A stretch of 64,000 nt of DNA from Buchnera aphidicola (Nurudea yanoniella) (GTDB lineage: Bacteria; Pseudomonadota; Gammaproteobacteria; Enterobacterales; Enterobacteriaceae), in the NCBI GenBank assembly GCA_039829995.1, contig CP140036.1:124001-188000 (forward strand), written 5' to 3'. A model generated the notes under the pieces. It did no database searches. It worked only from the letters and a program-made list of their open reading frames with translations, and was not told the DNA's origin. Position 1 is the stretch's first letter, and the number at the start of each line of letters is the position of its first letter. Shown in pieces: positions 1 through 7,321 of this stretch. A program made the translations under genes and the position numbers.

Positions 1-1925
1 CTATTATTACATTGTTTAATGGACAGAAGTTAATATATAAGCATGCTGTTTCAGTATTGGACTTAGTAAAACAAATTGAACCTAATTTAGTAAAAAAGTT
101 TTGTTTTTGTTGTGTAAATGGTGTTAGTTTAAGTAAAAATGCTATTATAGATTATGATGCCGATATAAAAATTATTTATGATGATGATATAAATTTTTTA
201 AATAGTATTCGAAATACTTGTATTTGTATTTTAGGATATGCTACAAAAGAATTATGGCCTAACTCTAAAATTTGTAGTGGTTCTGTTACAGAATTTGGGT
301 TCTATTGCGATATAGATGTAGATTTTTCATTTAAAGATAAAGATTTAATTCTATTAGAAACGCGTATGTTAGAAATTTGTAAAAGGAATTATGATATTTA
401 TATAAAAAAAGTGATGTGGAAGCAAGCTTACAAGATTTTTGAAGATCGTTCGGAAATATATAAATTATTGATTTTAAAAAAAATTTTTAATGTCAAAAAT
501 ACTATCTGTTTATGTTTTCATCAAAAATATGTTGATTTTCAATTTGGGGTTTCACTTCCGAACGTATCTTTTTGTCAATTTTTAAAATTGCAAAAATTTT
601 CTGGTGTTTATTGGGAAGGGAAAAAAGAAAATAAAATTTTGCAAAGGATTTATGGAACAGTATGGCCTACTTTGGATACATTAAAAAATTATTTAGAAAA
701 TATAGTGCAATCTAAAAAGAGAGATCATAGAAAAATTTCTAGAAAATTAAATTTATATCATATTCAGGAAGAATCACCAGGTATGATTTTTTGGCATCAT
801 AACGGTTGGATTATTTTTCAAGAATTAAAAAAATTTATACGTGAAAAATTAAGAGAATACCATTATCAAGAAGTACAAACTCCATTGATTATGAATCAAA
901 AAGTTTGGAAAGACAGTGGACATTTAGATAATTATAAAGATCTTATGTTTATGACATATTCAGAGAACAATAAGTATGGACTGAAACCAATGAATTGTCC
1001 TGGTCACGTTCAAATTTTTAATAATGTTTTAAATTCTTATCGCGATCTTCCCATTCGTATTGCAGAATTTGGCAGTTGTCATAGAAATGAGCCGTCTGGT
1101 TCTTTACATGGATTAATGAGAATCAGAAATTTTACACAAGATGACGCTCATATTTTTTGTAGAAAGGATCAAATTCAAGTAGAAATTAGCAATTGTATTA
1201 AAATGATATATGATGTATATAGAGTATTTGGTTTCAAAAAAATTTTTGTAAAATTAGCTACTCGTCCAAAAAATAGAATTGGAAGTGATAAAATATGGGA
1301 TAAAGCTGAAAATGATTTAGCTATTGCGTTAAAAGATAACAATATAGTTTTTGAATATCAAAATGGAGAAGGAGCTTTTTATGGACCAAAAATTGAGTTA
1401 TCTTTATTAGATTGTTTAGGAAGAATTTGGCAATGTGCAACTATACAATTAGATTTTTATTTACCTGTTAATTTAGGTGCTTTTTATATAGATAAAAATA
1501 ACAAAAAAAAATCGCCGATAATTATTCATAGAGCAATACTAGGTTCGATTGAACGATTTATAGGAATTTTAATAGAAGAATATTCTGGAAATTTTCCAAT
1601 TTGGTTAGCTCCTGTACAAGTAGTTTTAATAAATGTAAATAAGAATCACATAAAATATGTTGAAATGTTATTTAATAGTTGGATTTTTTTAGGTATACGA
1701 GTTAAATTAGATATACGGGCTGAAAAAGTAGGTTTTAAAATCCGAGAACATGTATTACAAAAGGTTCCATACTCTGTAATTTGTGGTGATAAAGAAGTTT
1801 TAAATGAAAAATTAACATTTAGAACAATATTTGGAAAAGTTTTTTCACTTGTTGATATAAAATATTTTGTTGAAAAATTAAAAAAAGAAATTACTAATAG
1901 AGAGTTGTATAATTTGGAGGAATAA
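1..1925 (+). CDS. thrS: Threonyl-tRNA synthetase, missing only its first bases
   Basis: Charges tRNA-Thr with threonine in the cytoplasm. The frame is open from base 3 and reads ITLFNGQ, matching the family's N-terminus after Met-Pro, so only about four bases lie outside the window; the complete protein would be 642 residues, the E. coli length. Order: TGS domain (about 1-62), editing domain (about 63-224), class II catalytic core (about 240-535), anticodon-binding domain. The zinc ligands are in place: Cys in MNCPGHV, His in DDAHIF and His in IIIHRAILGS. The editing domain is eroded: with E. coli numbering, His73, His77, Cys182 and His186 are Asn, Ile, Gln and Ser. Charging should persist but removal of mischarged serine should not. 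It is followed after 3 bases by infC, as in E. coli. Confidence 0.98.
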   Translation, partial: IITLFNGQKLIYKHAVSVLDLVKQIEPNLVKKFCFCCVNGVSLSKNAIIDYDADIKIIYDDDINFLNSIRNTCICILGYATKELWPNSKICSGSVTEFGFYCDIDVDFSFKDKDLILLETRMLEICKRNYDIYIKKVMWKQAYKIFEDRSEIYKLLILKKIFNVKNTICLCFHQKYVDFQFGVSLPNVSFCQFLKLQKFSGVYWEGKKENKILQRIYGTVWPTLDTLKNYLENIVQSKKRDHRKISRKLNLYHIQEESPGMIFWHHNGWIIFQELKKFIREKLREYHYQEVQTPLIMNQKVWKDSGHLDNYKDLMFMTYSENNKYGLKPMNCPGHVQIFNNVLNSYRDLPIRIAEFGSCHRNEPSGSLHGLMRIRNFTQDDAHIFCRKDQIQVEISNCIKMIYDVYRVFGFKKIFVKLATRPKNRIGSDKIWDKAENDLAIALKDNNIVFEYQNGEGAFYGPKIELSLLDCLGRIWQCATIQLDFYLPVNLGAFYIDKNNKKKSPIIIHRAILGSIERFIGILIEEYSGNFPIWLAPVQVVLINVNKNHIKYVEMLFNSWIFLGIRVKLDIRAEKVGFKIREHVLQKVPYSVICGDKEVLNEKLTFRTIFGKVFSLVDIKYFVEKLKKEITNRELYNLEE

Positions 1926-1928
1926 AGT

Positions 1929-2468
1929 ATTAAAGGCGGAAAAAAAATACAAATAACGAAACCAAATCGTATAAATCATAGCATTCGTGCTGCTAAAGTA
2001 CGTTTGACTGATTTTTATGGAAAACCAGTTGGTATTGTTACCTTAGAAGAAGCTTTAAATAAAGCAAAAGAAGTAGGAGTAGATTTAGTAGAAATTAGTC
2101 CAAATTCTGAACCACCAGTATGTCGTATTATGAATTATGGAAAATTTTTATATCAGAAAAGTAAATCAATTAAAAAACAGAAAAAGAAACAAAGAATTAT
2201 TAATGTTAAAGAAGTAAAATTTAGACCTGGAACAGACGAAAGCGATTATCGAATTAAATTAAAAAATTTAATTCGTTTTTTAAACAATGGAGATAAAGTT
2301 AAAATTACTTTGCGATTTCGTGGACGTGAGATGGTTCATCAACAGATAGGAATAAAAGTATTGAGTCGTGTTAAAAATGATTTGAAAGATTTTTCTGTAA
2401 TAGAAACATTTCCGTCTAGAATTGAAGGTCGTCAAATGATCATGATTTTAGCTCCTAAAAAAAAATGA
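1929..2468 (+). CDS. infC: Translation initiation factor IF-3 (ATT start)
   Basis: Binds the 30S subunit, prevents premature 50S joining and proofreads initiator tRNA and start codons. The homology runs upstream of the first ATG/GTG/TTG-type start: from 1929 it reads (M)KGGKK, then TKPNRIN, matching E. coli MKGGKR and RPNRIN, beginning with ATT. A GGAGG Shine-Dalgarno lies just upstream in the end of thrS. This gives 179 residues against 180 in E. coli. The C-terminal domain is well kept, with [18 protein letters not shown] and EGRQMIM. The AUU start is the known autoregulatory device of IF-3 in enterobacteria: high IF-3 rejects its own start codon. Starting at the later TTG (2004) would remove the first 25 residues and is unlikely. 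Confidence 0.95.
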   Translation: MKGGKKIQITKPNRINHSIRAAKVRLTDFYGKPVGIVTLEEALNKAKEVGVDLVEISPNSEPPVCRIMNYGKFLYQKSKSIKKQKKKQRIINVKEVKFRPGTDESDYRIKLKNLIRFLNNGDKVKITLRFRGREMVHQQIGIKVLSRVKNDLKDFSVIETFPSRIEGRQMIMILAPKKK

Positions 2469-2514
2469 TAGTTAGATTTTTTTACTTTAAACTATATATA
2501 AAATTGGAGTATTT

Positions 2515-2712
2515 ATGCCTAAAATTAAAACTTTGCGTAGCGCGTTTAAACGATTTAAGAAGACTGCATCTGGTAAATTTAAACGTAAACAAGCTAATTT
2601 ACGGCATATTTTAACAAAAAAATCTCCAGATCGCAAACGTCATTTACGATTTAAAGTTATAGCATCTAAAGGAGACAATAATAAGATTCGTTTATTTTTA
2701 CCTTATTTGTAA
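2515..2712 (+). CDS. rpmI: 50S ribosomal protein L35
   Basis: Small basic protein of the large ribosomal subunit. The 65-residue product starts [17 protein letters not shown] and ends KIRLFLPYL, close in length and composition to E. coli L35 (65 residues). A TTGGAG ribosome-binding site precedes the ATG by about 5 bases. It lies in the usual infC-rpmI-rplT cluster. In E. coli L20 represses this cluster by binding the rpmI leader; the 46-base infC-rpmI gap here is too short and AT-rich for me to see that operator. Confidence 0.97.
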   Translation: MPKIKTLRSAFKRFKKTASGKFKRKQANLRHILTKKSPDRKRHLRFKVIASKGDNNKIRLFLPYL

Positions 2713-2751
2713 ATTAATTTAAAAGTAATATGTGTGAAAGGAGAACGAGAT

Positions 2752-3111
2752 ATGGCTCGTGTGAAACGTGGAGTAGTTGCTCGTGCTCGTCATAAAAAAA
2801 TATTAAAAAAAGCTAAAGGATATTATGGTGCACGATCAAGAACGTATAGGTCATCCTATCAAGCAGTAATTAAAGCTGGGCAATATGCTTATCGAGATCG
2901 TCGTCAGAGAAAACGTCAATTTAGAAAACTTTGGATTTCTCGTATTAATGCAGCAGTTCGAGAAAACAGGATTTCTTATAGTCAATTTATATATGGTTTG
3001 AAAAAGGCATCAATAGATATTAATCGAAAAATGTTATCTGAGATAGCAATGTTCGATAAAAAAACATTTAACTCATTAATACACAATTCAAAAAATGCTT
3101 TGCAAAAATAA
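2752..3111 (+). CDS. rplT: 50S ribosomal protein L20
   Basis: Binds 23S rRNA early in large-subunit assembly and in E. coli is the repressor of its own operon. The start is set at the ATG giving [19 protein letters not shown], the conserved N-terminus, with AAAGGAGAA about 7 bases upstream; an in-frame ATG 18 bases earlier would put the Shine-Dalgarno inside the coding region. The product is 119 residues (E. coli 118) with the typical Arg-rich helix [16 protein letters not shown]. Last gene before the rplT-pheS spacer. Confidence 0.97.
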   Translation: MARVKRGVVARARHKKILKKAKGYYGARSRTYRSSYQAVIKAGQYAYRDRRQRKRQFRKLWISRINAAVRENRISYSQFIYGLKKASIDINRKMLSEIAMFDKKTFNSLIHNSKNALQK

Positions 3112-3120
3112 TTAATAGTT

Positions 3121-3150
3121 AGGAGGGAGTGGCTGATCTCTCCTTACTTT
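3121..3150 (+). terminator. Possible weak terminator after rplT
   Basis: AGGAGGG (3121-3127) can pair with CTCTCCT (3138-3144), seven pairs with one G-T wobble around a 10-base loop, followed by TACTTT. It is a GC-rich island in an AT-rich spacer directly after the rplT stop. The T-tract is poor, so termination would be partial at best. Confidence 0.4.
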
Positions 3151-3251
3151 GTAATTTATTTATGATAAAATAATGATAAAAATTGATTATAAAGTTTAAG
3201 TAACCACTGTATATATTAATTATGTATTATTTGCAGTTACTCTATTATTTT

Positions 3252-3279
3252 AAAGAGCTTCCAATTTTGGAGGCTTTTT
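3252..3279 (+). terminator. pheST attenuator-like hairpin
   Basis: AGCTTCC (3256-3262) pairs with GGAGGCT (3269-3275) across a 6-base loop; AAA/TTT and a wobble extend it to 11 pairs, running into a T-tract at 3275-3279. It sits about 85 bases upstream of pheS, where E. coli has the pheM leader and a Rho-independent attenuator of similar shape. A 19-codon frame starting at 3222 overlaps the hairpin but has only two Phe codons and four Tyr codons, so classical Phe-codon attenuation is not evident. An upstream pairing of AGTAAC (3198-3203) with GTTACT (3236-3241) is possible. Confidence 0.55.
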
Positions 3280-3362
3280 AGCATGTTAGATATTTTTAAA
3301 AATATTTGTAAGATAAAATTAGTCAAATAATATTTTAGTAATTTTAAAATAAGGAGAAGATT

Positions 3363-4346
3363 TTGTTTAGTTTTTTGAAGTTAGTAAAATGTATACGATT
3401 AGAAATAAAAAAAATTAAAACATTAAAGGAATTAGATGAATTACAAAAAAAATATTTAGGAAAAGGTGGGTATATTTCTTCGAAAATATTGCAATTACGT
3501 AATATGTCTGCAGATGAAAAAAGAAAAAATGGAACTATTCTTAATGATTTTAAGGTTTATTTAAAAAAAGAAATTAAAAAGTGTAAAATAAAAATAGAAA
3601 CATCGTATCGTAGTCTTTTATCGAAAAAAAAATTTGTTGATGTATCTCTAGCTGGTCGTCGAAATGCTTTAGGTTCATTTCATCCGATAACTAAAACAAT
3701 GAATGAAATAGAAAATTTTTTTTTAAGACTAGGATTTGAGATAATTAGGGGTCAAGAGATAGATGATGATTATCATAATTTTGATGCTTTGAACATTTCA
3801 AAAAATCATCCTTCTAGAACTAGTCACGATACTTTTTGGTTTGATTCTCACCGTTTATTACGAACTCAAACATCAAATATGCAAATTAGATGTATGAAGA
3901 ACATGAAATTACCTATTAAAGTTATAGTTCCAGGAAAAGTATATAGGAAAGATTCTGATAATACTCATACTCCTATGTTTCACCAAATTGAAGGATTAGT
4001 GATTGATAAAAATGTAAATTTTTCTAATTTAAAATGGATTATTCAATCATTTCTAAGTTATTTTTTTTACAAGAATATTGATATTCGATTTCGGCCTTCT
4101 TATTTTCCTTTTACTTTTTTATCATCTGAAGTAGATATTTTAGGAAGTAATAAAACATGGTTAGAAATTTTGGGTTGTGGTATGGTACATCCAAACGTAC
4201 TAAAAAATGTCAATGTTGATTCTGATACATATACTGGATATGCTTTTGGATTAGGAATAGAAAGAATTACTATGCTTATTTATGGAATTTCGGATATTCG
4301 TATTTTTTTTGAAAATGATTTAAAATTTCTCAGACAATTCAAATAA
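3363..4346 (+). CDS. pheS: Phenylalanyl-tRNA synthetase alpha subunit
   Basis: Catalytic subunit of the (alpha-beta)2 enzyme that charges tRNA-Phe. It starts at TTG, preceded by a strong AAGGAGA; no ATG fits, and this start gives 327 residues, exactly the E. coli length. An N-terminal coiled-coil arm (about 1-85) is followed by the class II core: DVSLAGRR, the motif 2 region with YRKDSDNTHTPMFHQIEG, and the motif 3 region GFGLGIER-like (AFGLGIERITM). It is followed by pheT after 18 bases and is cotranscribed with it. Confidence 0.97.
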   Translation: MFSFLKLVKCIRLEIKKIKTLKELDELQKKYLGKGGYISSKILQLRNMSADEKRKNGTILNDFKVYLKKEIKKCKIKIETSYRSLLSKKKFVDVSLAGRRNALGSFHPITKTMNEIENFFLRLGFEIIRGQEIDDDYHNFDALNISKNHPSRTSHDTFWFDSHRLLRTQTSNMQIRCMKNMKLPIKVIVPGKVYRKDSDNTHTPMFHQIEGLVIDKNVNFSNLKWIIQSFLSYFFYKNIDIRFRPSYFPFTFLSSEVDILGSNKTWLEILGCGMVHPNVLKNVNVDSDTYTGYAFGLGIERITMLIYGISDIRIFFENDLKFLRQFK

Positions 4347-4364
4347 AATTGGAGTATATAAGTC

Positions 4365-6755
4365 ATGGAATTCAGTGAAAAATGGCTTCGAGAATGGGTC
4401 AATCCCAATATTGATACTAGTTCTTTATGTAATCAAATTACACAATTAGGTTTGGAAGTTGAAAAAGTAACTTATATTCCTAATGTTTGCAAAAATTTAA
4501 TTGTTGGAGAAATAACTGAAATTTTAAAACATTATTTTGATATTCAATTGCTTCTCATAAAAGTTAAAATTGGAAAAAATAAATATATTAAAGTTATATC
4601 TCGTCATGCTAATTTTTCAAAAAATATAAAAGTAATTATAGCTACCCACGCATCTACGTTATTCAATTATGATTTTTTTAAATTAGTTCAATCTAAAAAT
4701 ATTTTACATGATGGTATAATTTGTTTTTGTGAAGATATTGGGTTTATAAGTTCTAACGATGATATTATTGTACTTTCATCAAATTCTATAATAGGAAACA
4801 ATGCATGCGAATATTTATCATTAGATGATAACATTATTAAAATTAGCAGTACTCCTAATCGTTCTGATGCATTGAGTATATTAGGTATAGCTCGAGATAT
4901 TGCAGCATGGAATGATTTACCTACACCTTGTTTTAAAAAATATCCTAATATAGTTAGAATTCCAGACAAATTAAAAATTTCGATTGATATTCCAGATATA
5001 TGTTTGCGTTTTTTTGGGCGTATTATAAAAAATATTAATACGCAGAGGGATACTCCTTTTTGGATAAGAGAGAAATTAGTGCGTTCTTCTTTGAAATCGT
5101 CTAATATTATTATTGATATTGTACATTATATATTGATAGAGTTAGGACAGCCATTATATATTATTGATTTAGATTGTGTTTTAAAAAAAATAATTGTAAG
5201 AAAATCTTATAAGAACGAAATTTTTATTAATTCTAATAATGAAAAAATTTCAATTGATAGCGATGTTATAGTAATTTCTGATGAAGAAAAGGTATTAGTT
5301 TTAGGAGGTCATATTAATTCTTTTATTTCCGCTGTGAATTTAACTTCATGTAACTTATTTTTAGGAATCGGTTCTTATGATAGCTCTAATATTTTTGAAA
5401 GATCTTTTAAATATGGATGTAAAAACATTTTCACAGAGCGTTATGAAAGAGGCATTGATTTTGGAGAACAAGAGAAAGCTTTAGAATATGCTACTTATTT
5501 AATTACACAATTATGTAATGGAAAATCAGGAAAAGTTGAACAAACAATTAAAAGTTCTGAGATTTTTTGTAGAAAAGATATTAAATTGCACAAAAGAAAA
5601 TTAAATAGTGTTTCGGGATTTTTTATCAGTGATGCGTTAGTTGTTTTCAATTTAAAAAAATTGGGTTTTAAAATAACTTCTTTTGACAAATATTGGAAAG
5701 TTATTTCTCCTAGTTGGAGATTTGATATTATAATAGAAGAAGAAATTATTGGTGAGTTATTTCGTATTTTAGGATATCAAAATATTCCTTCTTTTCCTAT
5801 GGAAACATATTGTAATGTTGTTAGGGAAAATGAAGTTTATAGTTCATTAAACAGAGCTAAATTATTTTTAGTTGATCAAGGATATCATGAAATTATTACG
5901 TATGGTTTTGTTGATCCTTATTTACAAAAATTATTATTTCCTGATATAGTTCCTTTATATATATCTAATCCTATTTCAAAAGAAATTTCTGCTATGAGAG
6001 TATCTTTATTGATAGGATTGTGTTCAACTGTGCTTTATAATCAAAATAGACAAGAAAACAGATTTCGATTATTTGAAAGTGGTTTATGTTTTGTTAAAAG
6101 TTCGCAAGAAAAATTAGGTGTTAAGCAAATTTTATGTTTATCTGGCATATTAAGTGGAAAAAAAAATGAACTTCATTGGGATATGTCAAAGAAAAAAATT
6201 GATTTTTTTGATTTAAAGGGTGATGTAGAATCTATTATGGATTTGTTTGGACAATCAGAATTCTTAGAATTTAAAAAATGTAATATTCCTGGATTATATT
6301 CAGGACAAAGTGTAAAAATTTATTTAAAAAATAAGATGATTGGAATTATAGGCGTTATTAGCTTAGATTTACAAAAGAAACTAAATTTAAAAAATGAAAT
6401 AGTTATTTTTGAAATAATATGGGATCGTATTCCATTTTCATATGGTTCTAATATAAAATATTTTTCTAGATATCCTAGGAGTTTTAGGGATATTTCGATT
6501 ATAGTAGATGAAACAATTTCGGTAGGTGACATTATTGCAGAATGTAAAAGGTTTTTTTTAAAAAATATTTTAGATATATTTTTATTTGATATTTTTAGAA
6601 GTCATGAAATAGGAATAGGTAAAAAAAGCTTGTCCTTTCGTTTTGTATTAGAAAATGAAAAACAAACTTTTACAGAAATAGAAATTTCACAAATTTTAAA
6701 AACGTGTATTGTAAAATTAGAATTAAAATTTAATGCTGTTTTAAGAAACAAATAA
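4365..6755 (+). CDS. pheT: Phenylalanyl-tRNA synthetase beta subunit
   Basis: Structural, tRNA-binding and normally editing subunit of PheRS. It has 796 residues (E. coli 795) with residue numbers colinear through at least position 360. The N-terminal EMAP-like tRNA-binding domain is diverged: the HPNADKL motif reads HYFDIQL. In the B3/B4 editing domain every residue implicated in E. coli editing is replaced: His265 by Tyr, Gly318 by Asn, Glu334 by Gly, Thr354 by Asn, Ala356 by Phe. The scaffold around them (ELGQPL, RYERGID) and the C-terminal domains, including the anticodon-binding fold with RYPRSFRDISI, are kept. I infer aminoacylation is retained and Tyr-tRNA-Phe editing is lost. TTGGAG precedes the ATG. 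Confidence 0.97.
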   Translation: MEFSEKWLREWVNPNIDTSSLCNQITQLGLEVEKVTYIPNVCKNLIVGEITEILKHYFDIQLLLIKVKIGKNKYIKVISRHANFSKNIKVIIATHASTLFNYDFFKLVQSKNILHDGIICFCEDIGFISSNDDIIVLSSNSIIGNNACEYLSLDDNIIKISSTPNRSDALSILGIARDIAAWNDLPTPCFKKYPNIVRIPDKLKISIDIPDICLRFFGRIIKNINTQRDTPFWIREKLVRSSLKSSNIIIDIVHYILIELGQPLYIIDLDCVLKKIIVRKSYKNEIFINSNNEKISIDSDVIVISDEEKVLVLGGHINSFISAVNLTSCNLFLGIGSYDSSNIFERSFKYGCKNIFTERYERGIDFGEQEKALEYATYLITQLCNGKSGKVEQTIKSSEIFCRKDIKLHKRKLNSVSGFFISDALVVFNLKKLGFKITSFDKYWKVISPSWRFDIIIEEEIIGELFRILGYQNIPSFPMETYCNVVRENEVYSSLNRAKLFLVDQGYHEIITYGFVDPYLQKLLFPDIVPLYISNPISKEISAMRVSLLIGLCSTVLYNQNRQENRFRLFESGLCFVKSSQEKLGVKQILCLSGILSGKKNELHWDMSKKKIDFFDLKGDVESIMDLFGQSEFLEFKKCNIPGLYSGQSVKIYLKNKMIGIIGVISLDLQKKLNLKNEIVIFEIIWDRIPFSYGSNIKYFSRYPRSFRDISIIVDETISVGDIIAECKRFFLKNILDIFLFDIFRSHEIGIGKKSLSFRFVLENEKQTFTEIEISQILKTCIVKLELKFNAVLRNK

Positions 6756-6959
6756 TTATTTTTTTTATTATAGAAGAGAAAGTATTTTTGAACTAGATTG
6801 TTAACTTCATATTTTTGTAATTTATTGCATAATAATAAATTTTAAAATATGAATTTTTATTCATTTTTTGTATTTAATATGTGAATATAATTAAAAACTG
6901 TGTATTTTATTTTTTTTATATTAATGATTTTTAAACATTATAATATATAGGAAAATTTT
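6756..6959 (+). other. Spacer where ihfA is expected
   Basis: In E. coli, and as I recall in the pea-aphid Buchnera, ihfA follows pheT. This 204-base AT-rich spacer is shorter than ihfA (about 300 bases), and no frame shows IHF motifs such as GFGNF or RPGRNP. I see no gene or clear terminator. Confidence 0.6.
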
Positions 6960-7289
6960 GTGAATTTTTTAATTTCTAATGTTTTTTTTGCAACTGGAAA
7001 TTTTTATTAAAGTAATTTATATTCATTAGTTTATATGATATTGTTTTTTTATTAGTTTTTTATTTAATAGTTATTCATCCACAAAAAAATAAAGTTAAAG
7101 AACACAAAAATTAATTGATTCTTTTTCTATAGGCGATGAGATATTAACGACTAGTGTTTTAATAGGTAGAGCAAAAAAATTGTAAAAGTAGAGTATATTT
7201 TATTAGAATTAAATAAAAATATTGAGGTATTAATTAACAATAGTTATATTTCGTCAGTATTATTTCCAGGTACTTTTAACAATATTTAA
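6960..7289 (+). pseudogene. yajC: yajC pseudogene (three frameshifts)
   Basis: Remnant of the small SecDF-associated membrane protein YajC. Four blocks align in order to E. coli YajC but in shifting frames. The first, from a GTG at 6960, reads NFLISNVFFATGN against E. coli SFFISDAVAATG. The second, around 7022-7107, is a hydrophobic stretch ending IVIHPQKNKVKEHK against MILRPQQKRTKEHK. The third, 7111-7178, reads LIDSFSIGDEILT and GRAKK. The fourth, 7179-7286, reads VEYILLELNKNIEVL to LFPGT. The breaks at about 7106-7110 and 7173-7179 are each explained by one missing A in a short A-run. The stop (7287-7289) lies just before secD, as in the intact yajC-secD-secF operon. No functional product is likely. 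Confidence 0.85.
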
Positions 7290-7321
7290 TGTTTCAAATC
7301 ATAAAAAGGTTCTTAAAACAT

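Noticed and set aside
7291..7300. GTTTCAAATC as a tRNA T-loop signature
   Set aside because: It lies at the start region of secD, with no acceptor or anticodon stem around it.
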